Source: Dactylis glomerata (Eukaryota > Streptophyta > Magnoliopsida > Poales > Poaceae). Taken from it: a stretch of 64,000 nt of DNA. Below are positions 1 through 9,362 of the stretch, in pieces. Numbering within the stretch: position 1 is the stretch's first letter; every line of letters starts with the position of its first letter. A program made the position numbers and the translations under genes. The DNA is taken from NCBI GenBank assembly GCA_007115705.1, contig QXEO01000546.1:8538116-8602115 (forward strand), written 5' to 3'. The notes beneath the pieces are model-generated. The model was not told the DNA's origin, searched no databases, and saw only the letters and a list, made by a program, of their open reading frames with translations.

Positions 1-965
1 CAAAACGCGTCAAATAGGAATCGCCTAAAATCAGTTTGGGCTACACTGAGCAAAAAACCATGGGCCGTAACTAAAGTTGGGCCTAAAATTTAGGGCTCAT
101 TAGCGGATAGCAATGTAGATGCCGCCACTGCCCAAAAAACTTATTATTTGAAAATTTAAAATAAAAATAGTGGTATACATCTACAAAATTACATACACTT
201 ATAATTTTACACGAGAACAAAATTTAATTCATGGACTAGGAAAAAAACATATTTTGGTACACCAAAATTGGTATTCGCGTAATATTTTTTTTTATCTTTT
301 TACAGAGCCATAAGAAATGTCCTTTCTCCCCAAAACTTTGTGTATGAACATAGAATGTTCAAATACACAATCAGAAATTTATATCCAAATTTCAACATTT
401 TAAAATGCACTTATAATTTATTATTATAATAAATGCATGTATTCATATGAGCCAAAGCACCATGCCCGCTCACTAGTTTCAACGGATTTGATAGAAGGGA
501 ATTATGTGGGAGCTCCTATTTCCTCCCCCTAGCGCGCGCTATGGGCGCGTCTCCTGAAGATAAAATTCTGCTCTTGCTTTTTGTTCTTTCATATTTTTGG
601 TTTCCTTTGGTTTTCCCTAGCTAATCTTATGTGAACGATTTGAAACAATATATCTTTTCTGCATATTTTTAATATATGTGTTTATATTATTTGAACAATT
701 TTCTATAACAATATTTATTTCAATTAAATGATTTTTAATAAAAACATTTATGTTATTTGAATAAAAATCTATTTGAACATTTATCTTATTTAAAAATTTA
801 TGCTATTTTTAATATGATCATTTATGTTATTTGGAAAATTTTAATATAAACATTTATCTTATTTGAACAAAAAAGTACCACCCCCACCAACCCATCTTAC
901 TTGTCTCTTATATAGATGTGCCTAGTTAAAATTACTGTGTAGATAGTGACAAGTAGTAATACATG
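1..965. other. AT-rich intergenic DNA with degenerate ATTTAT repeats
   Basis: No gene is visible. From about 655 to 870 the sequence is a loose repeat of the motif ACATTTATSTTATTTGAA. The same motif reappears just after the CACTA element, at about 3005-3050, which suggests that element inserted into this tract. A perfect palindrome, TAGCGCGCGCTA, lies near 529-540. Bases 57-105 and 472-505 resemble a contiguous stretch at 18346-18422. Confidence 0.6.
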
Positions 966-1017
966 CACTAGTAGAAAAAAAGACTTCTATTCGCCCCCAT
1001 TAGTCTCCAACATGTTT

Positions 1018-1225
1018 GGTCCGCGGCTAAAGGGTCCATCAGTCCCGGTTCGTTTGAAAATGTGGGCCAGGGGGCATTAGTCCCGGTTCAAATGGGCCCT
1101 TCGGTCCCGGTTTTAGCCACCAACCGGGACTAATGCCTTTGGGCCTTTAGTCCCGGCTCGTGACGCAAACCGGGACTATAGGGCACCCTTTAGTCCCGGT
1201 TTGCTCCACGAGCCGGGACTAAAGG
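1018..1225. repeat. Left subterminal repeats of the 966-2959 CACTA element
   Basis: Several copies of GTCCCGGTT and its inverse AACCGGGAC occur, often paired as short palindromes around ATTAGTCCCGG / CCGGGACTAA. In CACTA elements such subterminal motifs bind the element-encoded DNA-binding protein. The matching right array is at about 2757-2952. Confidence 0.8.
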
Positions 1226-1404
1226 GCAGTTCAAACGAACCGCCGCTCTCCCGCGAGCCAGTTACGCATGCATGGTCGACGATCGCTTCGGAAAATCACT
1301 GTGGCCATTAACCACTTCGGTAATTGAACGACGACGCATCGGGACCTCATCGCCGGCGGGCTAATTACACCGCCGGCCAGCCTCTTCTTCTTCCCTCTCT
1401 CTAG

Positions 1405-1412
1405 TATATAAG
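1405..1412 (+). promoter_or_regulatory. TATA box of the exonuclease-like gene
   Basis: TATATAAG sits 116 bp upstream of the ATG at 1528, in a TC-rich setting typical of plant core promoters. The probable start site would fall near 1435-1445. The promoter is inside the CACTA element, so the gene could be expressed wherever the element lands. Confidence 0.55.
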
Positions 1413-1527
1413 GATATGTATCTATAAGCAATTCTTCATCCTCTCCTAACCTCCTCCAAAATGCCATAGCCTCCTCAAAAACATCATAGCCATCACCGGC
1501 GGCGAGCTCTCTCTCCCTCTCAATTCA

Positions 1528-2175
1528 ATGGAGCCGGCGACGCGGGTGCATAATCTCACCGTCGAAGGGATGGAATTCACCATCACGGAAACCGTCCGTG
1601 CATCAACAGTGGAGAAGTGGCTCCACGCTGTCCATCAGCGGTTCCTCGACGCCGCACCGGTCAAATGTGTGGGCTTGGACTGCGAGTTCATCACCCCTCG
1701 CGATAAGCCTCATCAGCGTGCCGCCCTCCTTCAACTCTCGGTGGCGTCCGAGGTTTTGCTCTTCCAAATATGTCGGGCCGATCATGTGCCGCAGCTGCTC
1801 AGGGATTTCTTGGGGGACCCCACCATTAGATTCTGCGGCGCGGCTATCAGCAATGACGTGCGCATGCTGCAACCATATGGAATTCAAATTTCGTCGGTGC
1901 ACGACCTCCAAGTGATTATACCGAACTCCACCATGAAACCAATTCCGAGTCCATATGATATGTCCAATGCTACTATTGGGACAAAGCTTGAGAAGAAGAA
2001 GAAGATCAAGAAGAACAAGAAGAAGGGCGACGAGGAAGAAGAAGAAGAAGAAGAAGAACTTATATATGGTTGGGCCAAAGTTCTATTAAGCGACAAGCAA
2101 GTGTTGTATATCGCTCTAGACGCTTGCTTGAGCTTTGAGATTGCTAGGAGTTTTTGGAACCTAGAAGGCTACTAG
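1528..2175 (+). CDS. DEDDy 3'-5' exonuclease-like protein (Werner-exonuclease type)
   Basis: A 215-aa single-exon ORF with an RNase H-like 3'-5' exonuclease fold of the kind in plant WEX/WRN-exo proteins, which remove nucleotides from 3' ends of DNA or RNA. All three exonuclease motifs are visible: Exo I VGLDCEF (D51, E53), Exo II FCGAAISNDVRML (D110) and Exo III LYIALDACLSFEI (Y194, D198), so the DEDDy metal-binding set looks complete. A lysine-then-glutamate low-complexity insert (about residues 152-176) lies between Exo II and Exo III; canonical members lack it. The ATG at 1528 is the first in frame after the TATA box. The gene lies wholly within a CACTA element with intact target duplication. 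A second family member is at 36055-36675. The substrate is unknown; catalytic competence is inferred from motifs only. Confidence 0.82.
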   Translation: MEPATRVHNLTVEGMEFTITETVRASTVEKWLHAVHQRFLDAAPVKCVGLDCEFITPRDKPHQRAALLQLSVASEVLLFQICRADHVPQLLRDFLGDPTIRFCGAAISNDVRMLQPYGIQISSVHDLQVIIPNSTMKPIPSPYDMSNATIGTKLEKKKKIKKNKKKGDEEEEEEEEELIYGWAKVLLSDKQVLYIALDACLSFEIARSFWNLEGY

Positions 2176-2959
2176 CTAGATGTGTGTGTGGTGTGGTGTG
2201 CGAGTGCATATATATATGAAAAAATGTACTCCCTCTTGTTTGGTTAACAAGTCTATTATATTGCTACTATTTTGGATTTTTTCAAGTTTTTTGGCCTTTT
2301 TTGAATATTTTAATTATTAAAAATTAATAATTAAATTATGTATAAAAATTATTTGGAATTCATTCATGCTTATTATTACTTAATCAATGTTGCTTAATTT
2401 GTGAATTTATTTGGAATTTAAAAAAAATTATATATTTCTAAAGTGTATAGGTTAATAGAATTGGTAGCATACCAATATCAAGAAGTCGCGAGCACAGTCT
2501 TGGAAGCTACTATGGAAGGAATGGAGAAGTTAAGCGTGCTAAGGGTGGAGCAGTGTGAGGATGGGTGACCGACCGGGAAGTGAGGACCACAAGTACTTGT
2601 AATTTGATATGACAATGAAGTGAGGACCACAGTCTTGGAAGCTAGTCGGGAAGGAATAGAGATGATTATATAATAGAGAAATAAAGAAAAATAGAGAAAT
2701 AAAGAAAATACAGAAAATACAGAAATTCTGAAACAGAAAATACAAATTTTATTTCGAATGGACCTTTAGTCTCGGTCTGTGTTACGAACCGGGACCAAAG
2801 GTCCTCCAGCCGCAACACATGCCCCGGGCCACGTGAAGGACCATTATTGGTCCTGGTTCATAAACAACCGGGACTAAAGGCTAGAGCCATTAGTCCCGCT
2901 TTATTAGTCCCGATAATGGATGTTACAAACCGGGACCAATGGCCTTTATTCCACTAGTG

Positions 2960-3429
2960 ATGTTAGAAGGAGTAATATTCATATTGGTAGTTTTTCTCTC
3001 GTTTTATCTCATTGAACGAATTTTCAGAACAACAATTTATCTTATTTGATATTAGCATATCTCTGAAATCGGCACGAAGCCAAATTAGGTTCAAGAAGAT
3101 AAGGTAGAGATGGAAATCTAAAAACAGTAAATAAAGCCTTGGTGCGACCATAAGGAGAAGATACCGTGAAGGCATTCTACAACATGATTTGAGGTGATTA
3201 TAGTGGAACGATTAAAGATGATAAATAGCATAATCTTGAAATATAGAAAGCATAAGTTTGCTTTATTAATACTAACTTATTATGCATGCTCTATATTTAG
3301 AATAGTAATACCTCAGTTTCATTTTGGAATGGAGGTAGTATTATATTAAGTTTTGACTCATTTAAACCTGCCTATCAAAAAACAAGCTCCTTAATTATGT
3401 CGAAACTTGAAATTTGAAAAGAGACCTTA
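2960..3429. other. Intergenic spacer between two CACTA elements, with a Stowaway-like end
   Basis: No gene is seen. At about 3320-3345 the sequence TTTTGGAATGGAGGTAGTA is the inverse of the usual Stowaway MITE start (TACTACCTCC..TTCCAAAA), so a fragment or diverged MITE end is possible; no partner end is clear. The AT-rich ATTTATCTTATTTGA motif of the left flank continues here. Confidence 0.45.
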
Positions 3430-3681
3430 CACTAGTAGAAAAAGGGTCTTTGGTCCAGCACCCAAATGTCATCTGTCCCGGTTCGGCTGGCCACTGGGGA
3501 CCAATGACACGTATTGGTCCCGGTTCATGCCGCCTGAGATTAGTCCCGGTTCATTTCGGGGTATCGGTCCCGGTTTGTGGCATGAACCGGGACCAAGGCC
3601 TCCCCAGCATGACACGTGCCTCTCTGCGGGATCATCGGTCCCGGTTTATGGCATGAACCGGGATCAAAGACCCTCCCCTGG

Positions 3682-3690
3682 CTATAAATT
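3682..3690 (+). promoter_or_regulatory. Possible TATA box for the transposase gene
   Basis: CTATAAATT follows the left subterminal repeats directly, where CACTA promoters normally lie. The ORF starts at 3972, leaving room for a leader, possibly with an intron. Confidence 0.4.
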
Positions 3691-3971
3691 GATACCCAGC
3701 CCTTTGCCCTTTGCCACAAAAATTTGCTAGATTGTGTGTGTGGTGTGGGTGCTAGCTTTTTTTTCCTTTGATTGCACACAAGGTGTTCGACGAAATGTCC
3801 ATTCCACATTTAAGTTCGCACAACACGGTATCCTCTGCCGAGGTTAGCAACCTTGTCTTCTTCATCTGTAACTGATATAAAAATCTTGCATATGTGTCCA
3901 TGTGGGTGGTCATTTCACTATTCACAATGTTATTGTAATAGTTAATTATTATAACGCAGATCGATGCGCGG

Positions 3972-6694
3972 ATGCGATGGATGTACGGCGACCGACGCGA
4001 TTCTGATTATATTGCAGGCCTGCATAAATTTATCGATGTGGCTAAGGCAAACAAAGTGGATAATTTTATGCCTTGTCCCTGCATCGACTGTCGAAATTTG
4101 ATGGAGCACTCTGCCCCGAGAATCCTTCAAAGCCATCTGCTTCAGAGAGGTTTCATGCCCAGATATTATTGTTGGGTCATGCACGGAGAAAGAGGGGTTA
4201 GGCTGGAAGAAAATGAAGAAGAGGATGATGACAGCTATCCTGAAGAATATGGTGACACTGCAATGGAAGACAATGAAGAAGAGGGAGGCGGCAATGAAGA
4301 AGAAGAACGGGCATCGGATGAGACCGGTGATGGTCTTGGTCGGGTCATTTCTGATGCAAAGCAACAATGCGATACAGAAAGGGAGAAGCTGAAGTTGGAG
4401 GCCATGCAAAACGATCACAAAAAGTTATTATACCCAAATTGCGAAGATGGCAGCACAAAGCTCGGCACCATACTTGAACTGCTGAAATGGAAGGCAGAGG
4501 CTGGTTTATCTGACAAGGGATTTGAGAAGTTACTGAAAATAATGAAGCCAAAGCTTCCAAAGGATAATAAGCTGCCCGAGACAATGTACAAAGCAAAGAA
4601 GACTATCTGCCCTCTAGGATTAGATGTGGAGAAGATACATGCATGTATTAATGACTGTATCTTATACCGTGGTGAGAAGTATGAGAATATGGATAAATGT
4701 CCGGTATGCACTGCATGTCGGTACAAGATCAGACAAGATGACCCTGGTGATGTTGAGGGTGATGACGAGCCCCCCAGAAAGAAGGTTCCTGCTAAGGTTA
4801 TGTGGTATGCTCCTATAATACCACGGTTGAAACGTCTGTTCAGAAACAAAGAGCATGCTAGGTTGTTGCGATGGCACAAAGAAGAGCGTAAGAAAGATGG
4901 GAAACTGAGACACCCCGCCGATGGGTCGCAGTGGAGAAACATCGAGAGAAAGTACTCGAACTTTGCAGGTGATGCGAGGAACTTATGGTTTGGTCTAAGT
5001 ACAGACGACATGAATCCTTTTGGGGAGCAGAGCTGCAGTCACAGCACCTGGCCCGTGACTCTATGTATCTACAACCTTCCTCCTTGGTTGTGCATGAAGC
5101 GGAAGTTCATTATGATGCCAGTGCTCATCCAAGGACCGAAGCAACCCGGCAACGACATTGATGTGTATCTAAGGCCATTAGTCGATGAACTATTGCAGCT
5201 GTGGGCAGAACCAGGTGTAAAGGTGTGGGATGAGCACAAACAGGAGCCATTTGACCTACGAGCGTTGCTGTTCGTAACCATCAATGATTGGCCTGCTCTT
5301 AGTAACATTTTAGGACAGTCAAACAAAGGATACAATGCATGCACGCACTGTTTAGATAAGACTAAAGGTACATATTTGGATAAATGTAAGAAAGTTGTAT
5401 ACCTGGAGTGTCGTAAATTTCTTCCGACCAATCATCAAGTAAGAAAAAAAGGCAAGCATTTCAACGGTGAGGCAGATCACCGGAAGAAGCCTAAGCTCCC
5501 TAAAGGTGCTGATGTATTTGGTATGGTGAAGGACCTAGAAGTAATATTTGGAAAGGGTTCTGGCGGTCAATCTGTTCCGAAAGACCCCATTACCGGACAC
5601 ACGGCCATGTGGAAGAAGAAATCTATATTTTGGGAGCTTGAATATTGGAAAGACCTAGAGGTCCGTTCTTCAATCGATGTGATGCACGTGACGAAGAATC
5701 TTTGCGTGAACCTGCTAGGCTTCCTAGGCGTGTATGGGAAGATAAAAGATACACCAGAAGCACGGGAGGACCAGCAACGTATCAAAGACCCATACAATAA
5801 GCATACTGATAAAGGTCGTCAATACTTAAGCAGCTACGCTCTTACCAAAGCAGAGAAGGAAATCTTTTTTGAATGCCTGAATAGTATCAAGGTCCCGGCT
5901 GGGTTCTCGTCAAATATAAAGGGAATAATAAATATGGCAGAGAAAAAATTCCAGAACACATGAATGTTGTACGCTCCAAGTTTCCGGGGAAGGATGACTT
6001 CTGGATTAAAGAAAATCACATGGAGACTTTTGGCACTTGGTTGCAATTACATCTCATGAATGATACCACTATTGGAGATCAGCTCTACTTGTTGGCCGCG
6101 ACACCATCTACGACTATATTGACTTTCTAAGGGTACGAGATAAATGAGAATACATTTTACACGATCTCCCAAGATAAAAAGAGCACTAACCAAAATAGTG
6201 GTGTTCGCTTTGATGCAACATGTGACAATGGGAAAAAGGACACATACTATGGTTACATAGAGAAGATATGGGAACTTGACTATGGACCTACTTTTAAGGT
6301 CCCTTTGTTTCGGTGCAGTTGGGTCAACATGAATAGAGAAGGGGTAAAGGTGGACCAGCTGTACGGAATGACAACAGTGGATCTCAAGAATCTTGGTTAC
6401 AGAGACGAACCATTCGTCCTAGCCAATGATGTGGCTCAGGTTTTCTATGTGAAGGAAATGTCCTCCAGACCGAAAAAAAGGAAAAATAAGGAAACGAATA
6501 CATCAGACGATGAGCCCAGGCGTCACATAGTTCTTTCAGGGAAAAGAAACATCGCGGGAGTCGAGGACAAGACAGACATGTCAGCAGATTATGATAAGTT
6601 TGAAGAAATTCCGCCCTTCACCGTGAAAACTGACCCTTGCATCCCGTTAAATAATGAAGATGCTCCATGGTTACGGCCTAAGAAGCGATCATAG
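3972..6694 (+). pseudogene. TNP2-type CACTA transposase, internally deleted
   Basis: The first 663 codons (3972-5963) are open. They start with the transposase-associated N-terminal domain (MRWMYGDRR, then the cysteines of PCPCIDC, about residues 1-75). An acidic region follows, then the TNP2 core from about residue 300, including SDD-free signatures such as LCIYNLPPWLCMKRKF and NDWPALSNILGQSNKGYNACTHC. The frame stops at 5961-5963, right after the motif NIKGIINMAEKKF. The part expected next is missing, and the text resumes at about 5964 with diverged sequence. A DUF4216-like C-terminal segment (DTYYGYIEKIWELDY, then VPLFRCSWVN) is readable to the TAG ending at 6694. The internal deletion and stops near 5963 and 6129 mean no full transposase can be made. 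Confidence 0.82.
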
Positions 6695-6774
6695 GCAAGG
6701 GATCGACATACGCGATGAAGGAGAATTACCCTAAACCCTATGTAAATCTATGTAATGTATGAAAACTATGACAC

Positions 6775-6854
6775 GTCATTTTGTGAATGATTTTTTATGA
6801 TGTTTGCAATTATCCAAGTTCAATATTTTTCCTTGCAGCTATGACACATAATAT
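6775..6854 (+). repeat. 80-bp direct repeat, left copy
   Basis: This 80-bp stretch just downstream of the transposase ORF recurs at 8433-8512 with about three mismatches. The two copies bracket 1.58 kb that contains the antisense gene at 6864-7391 and a separate block of CACTA subterminal motifs. Confidence 0.85.
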
Positions 6855-6863
6855 TGGAGTGAT

Positions 6864-7391
6864 TCAGTCATAGTCGTGCCTAGCCCTATAAACGTCGTCA
6901 CTGTAGTCGTCGTAGTCGTCGACGTTGTCATCGCTGGCATCGGAGTCGCGGTAGTCGAACCTCGGTGGGTGAGCACGCGTGGGCTGAGACTGAGGGTAGC
7001 GCAGGTGGGGGCCACGGTAGGCCATGACGCTCTGGAGAGTCCGGCCGCGCCACCACAGCCGACGGCCGGCCTCGTTGAAGTTCGAGCAAGGTGGGCCGTC
7101 CTCCTCGTGCCTGGCAAGCGCACTCTCACGCCGATTGATGAAGAAGGTGTCCCAAGTCGGGCTGTAGTCGGGATGCCACTGGGGATTCCTCCGCTGCTCT
7201 GGCGTGAGCTCGAAGTAGTAGTGGTTCGTGATGGCCATCTGACGCGCCACACCTAGAGGGACAGGAGGGATCGGTACGCCTCCGACGCTCAGCATCCAGC
7301 CGGTGGGGATGCGGTAGCCCGGCGGGCAGGGGTAGTTTGAGGCGCAAAGCGCCTCCGCCTCCTTGGGGGTTAGAGATACGATGGAGGCCAT
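6864..7391 (-). CDS. Conserved-looking protein of unknown function, inside the CACTA element
   Basis: A 175-aa ORF on the strand opposite the transposase. I chose the ATG at 7391 (MASIVSLTPKEAEAL); the frame is open a little further upstream but without an ATG. The protein has a proline-rich N-terminal stretch (YPCPPGYRIPTGW, VPIPPVPLG), an aromatic central part (NHYYFELTPEQRRNPQW, SPTWDTFFINRRE) and a strongly acidic Asp/Tyr-rich tail. No known domain is recognised. A TATATATA box lies 68 bp upstream. The gene sits between 80-bp direct repeats, next to its own subterminal-type motifs at 7557-7686, so it may have come from another CACTA element. It could be a cargo gene or an accessory protein. 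Confidence 0.55.
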   Translation of the reverse strand: MASIVSLTPKEAEALCASNYPCPPGYRIPTGWMLSVGGVPIPPVPLGVARQMAITNHYYFELTPEQRRNPQWHPDYSPTWDTFFINRRESALARHEEDGPPCSNFNEAGRRLWWRGRTLQSVMAYRGPHLRYPQSQPTRAHPPRFDYRDSDASDDNVDDYDDYSDDVYRARHDYD

Positions 7392-7458
7392 GGGAGAGAG
7401 TGATGAGGTTTGCAGATATGAGTCTAGATATGATATGTAAATGGAGGCCAAGCCTACA

Positions 7459-7466
7459 TATATATA
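7459..7466 (-). promoter_or_regulatory. TATA box of the antisense gene
   Basis: TATATATA read on the minus strand lies 68 bp upstream of the ATG at 7391, a normal plant spacing. Confidence 0.5.
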
Positions 7467-7556
7467 GTGAAAAAATGGCGGGAAGACGGAGGCGGGAAAA
7501 GGTGGAAAGCGCGGGAAGAAAATAGGCGGGAACGCAGTGGCGCGGGAAACTATCTA

Positions 7557-7686
7557 ACCTTTAGTCCCGGCTGGTGGGTACAACCGGGACTAAAGGTGGT
7601 TTTTGTGTCATCTAACAAAACTGTCGGTGGGATAAGGACGTGTGGGTAACCTTTAGTCCCGGTTGGTGGACACAACCGAGACTAAA
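7557..7686. repeat. Internal block of CACTA subterminal motifs
   Basis: TTTAGTCCCGG(C/T)TGGTGG and its inverse CAACCGGGACTAAA appear twice here, far from either end of the 3430-11909 element. This is the 'TTTAGTCCC' type seen in the small 966-2959 element, not the 'ATTGGTCCC' type of this element's own ends, which suggests DNA from another CACTA family member. Confidence 0.6.
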
Positions 7687-7867
7687 CCTATCGGCAGGAT
7701 AAGGACGCATGGGTGGATGCACTGCTCGATGAGATAAAGCATGTAGCATCAATACGCCATGGCAAGCAGCTCAACAAGCCAACCTAGAAGGTAGGGAGAG
7801 TTTCATCCCCATGGATGGAGGACAGGGTTGGGAAATCTCCCGTGGCGGAGCTTCTCGAAGATGTTTA

Positions 7868-7924
7868 GGCTATTTCATGCGTCGAAAAGGAAAACTTCCT
7901 CCTGCAACATCGTAAGCCATTCCA
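7868..7924 (+). repeat. 57-bp direct repeat, copy 1
   Basis: The stretch starting GGCTATTTCATGCGTCGAAAA and ending CGTAAGCCATTCCA recurs 400 bp downstream at 8268-8324 with a few mismatches. It is a second, independent short duplication inside the segment bracketed by the 80-bp repeats. Confidence 0.8.
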
Positions 7925-8267
7925 AACGGCGGGCTTGAAGCTTCTTAGCCCGGGGCTGAGCCTCGCTAAACTTGAAGTAGATCTCTGGTGAAATAGCATG
8001 TTGTGAACCTATAAATAATTTTAAAAAAAATTCACAAGCATTATATCCTGTACTTGTAGTTCAAATCTGGGCACCCTCCTATCGAATCGGCAGGAATTTG
8101 TCTTTTTCATGAGGGATGGACGGTAAGGTTTCTGATACACTAGTTGGGAATTGGTCCATCTAAGGTGGTCTAGTATTTTTGAAAAATGGGTTGGTGCCAA
8201 TGCCAAACTTTAATTTGGTGGTTCCTTCATAGAACACCCCAATTTCGGCACCTCAAAAATGGAAATT

Positions 8268-8324
8268 GGCTATTTCGTGCGTCGAAAATGAAAAATTCCT
8301 CCTGCAACATCGTAAGCCATCCCA
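8268..8324 (+). repeat. 57-bp direct repeat, copy 2
   Basis: Partner of 7868-7924. The sequence starts GGCTATTTCGTGCGTCGAAAA. Confidence 0.8.
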
Positions 8325-8432
8325 AGATGCATATGTGTGCATAATATGGGCACATTATCACAAACTATGCCCTGATTCTAGCCATAACATTGGTGGTTTG
8401 ATCTAAATGCCATGAAACCTCGAACATGATAG

Positions 8433-8512
8433 GTCATTTTGTGAAGGATTTTTTATGATGTTTGCAATTTTCCAAGTTCAATATTTTTCCTTGCAACTAT
8501 GACACATAATAT
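8433..8512 (+). repeat. 80-bp direct repeat, right copy
   Basis: Partner of 6775-6854, same length and orientation. Only one copy would be expected in the ancestral element, so the intervening DNA arrived by duplication or repair. Confidence 0.85.
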
Positions 8513-8784
8513 GATACCACGAGAAGGTTTCACATTGTTTGGATCATTTTTGAATTTCTTATGCCCGTTTTAAACGTGTTAGTGCATTTTTTATTAAAAA
8601 TAGTAAAATTGTTTAGTTAGAATTAATAATTTTGAAAACAGAAAATGGTTTTGGATTAGTTATTTAAATTGAAACACTTTTCCTGTTGAAAGTTTTTTCA
8701 AATTTTAAATAGAAGAAAGTTTTTTTCTGTTAAAATAAAAACAGAAAGTTAAAACAGAAAAACAAAAAAGAAAAACTATGGATC

Positions 8785-8980
8785 AACGGTCCCGGTTCAT
8801 GGCATCAACCGGGACCAATGGATCAACGGTACCGGTTGGTAGCATGAACCGGGACCAATGGTCCTGGGCACGTGGCGGCTCAGCAGCGCCCCCCGCCCAG
8901 GTCATTGGTCCCGGTTCATGCTACCAACCAGGACCGTTGATCCATTGGTCCCGGTTGATACCACGAACCGGGACCAATGA
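8785..8980. repeat. Internal GGTCCCGGTT/AACCGGGACC palindromic cluster
   Basis: Four imperfect palindromes of the form GGTCCCGGTT-CATGGCATC-AACCGGGACC lie immediately upstream of the protease-domain gene. They are the same type as the element's terminal motifs and may act as internal binding sites or mark a former element end. Confidence 0.6.
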
Positions 8981-9362
8981 CCCCCCAAAATATAACTGGC
9001 CCTTCTTCCTCCCCCCACTTCCCCCCAAATCGGCCGAAACTGCTAAGGACTTTTGCGCGCGGAGCGAAACCACGCCGGCAGGCTGTCCGAGTTTCGAGCC
9101 GCCGTCCTCGGAGAGCGCCGCCGCTGCCGCCGTCCTCGGTGAGCGCCGCCGCCGCCGCGACCTCTCCCTTTTCCCCCCGCGCCGCCGCTCATCACATTCT
9201 CTCTCTGCAGGTGCCCCCGCGCCGCCGCCCCCCAGCGCCACCGCGACGCCCGGTGCGCCCGCCCCGCACCCCCAGCGCCGCCCCGCCCCCCAGCGCCGCC
9301 GCCCCCCTTCGACGGTGAGCTCCTCGGGAGGGAGCTTCCCGGCCCGGCCGGCGGCGGTCGGC

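Larger units (their letters stand above)
966..2959 (+). mobile_element. Non-autonomous CACTA element carrying an exonuclease-like gene
   Basis: The left end reads CACTAGTAGAAAA from 966 and the right end is the inverse of CACTAGTGGAATA, finishing at 2959. The element is flanked by a perfect 3-bp target duplication, ATG at 963-965 and ATG at 2960-2962, as expected for the CACTA (En/Spm) superfamily. Arrays of 'TAGTCCCGGTT' and its inverse 'AACCGGGACTA' lie just inside both ends (about 1018-1225 and 2757-2952). No transposase is present, so mobility would need a partner. The only convincing gene inside is the 215-codon exonuclease-like ORF at 1528-2175. The gene has its own TATA box, so this looks like captured or retained cargo and not a transposase remnant. 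Confidence 0.88.

Noticed and set aside
8778..9362. N-terminal extension of the protease-domain ORF to an ATG at 8778
   Set aside because: It would translate the CACTA palindromic repeats and a GC-rich leader. The ATG at 9363 is the better start, though the upstream frame is open.
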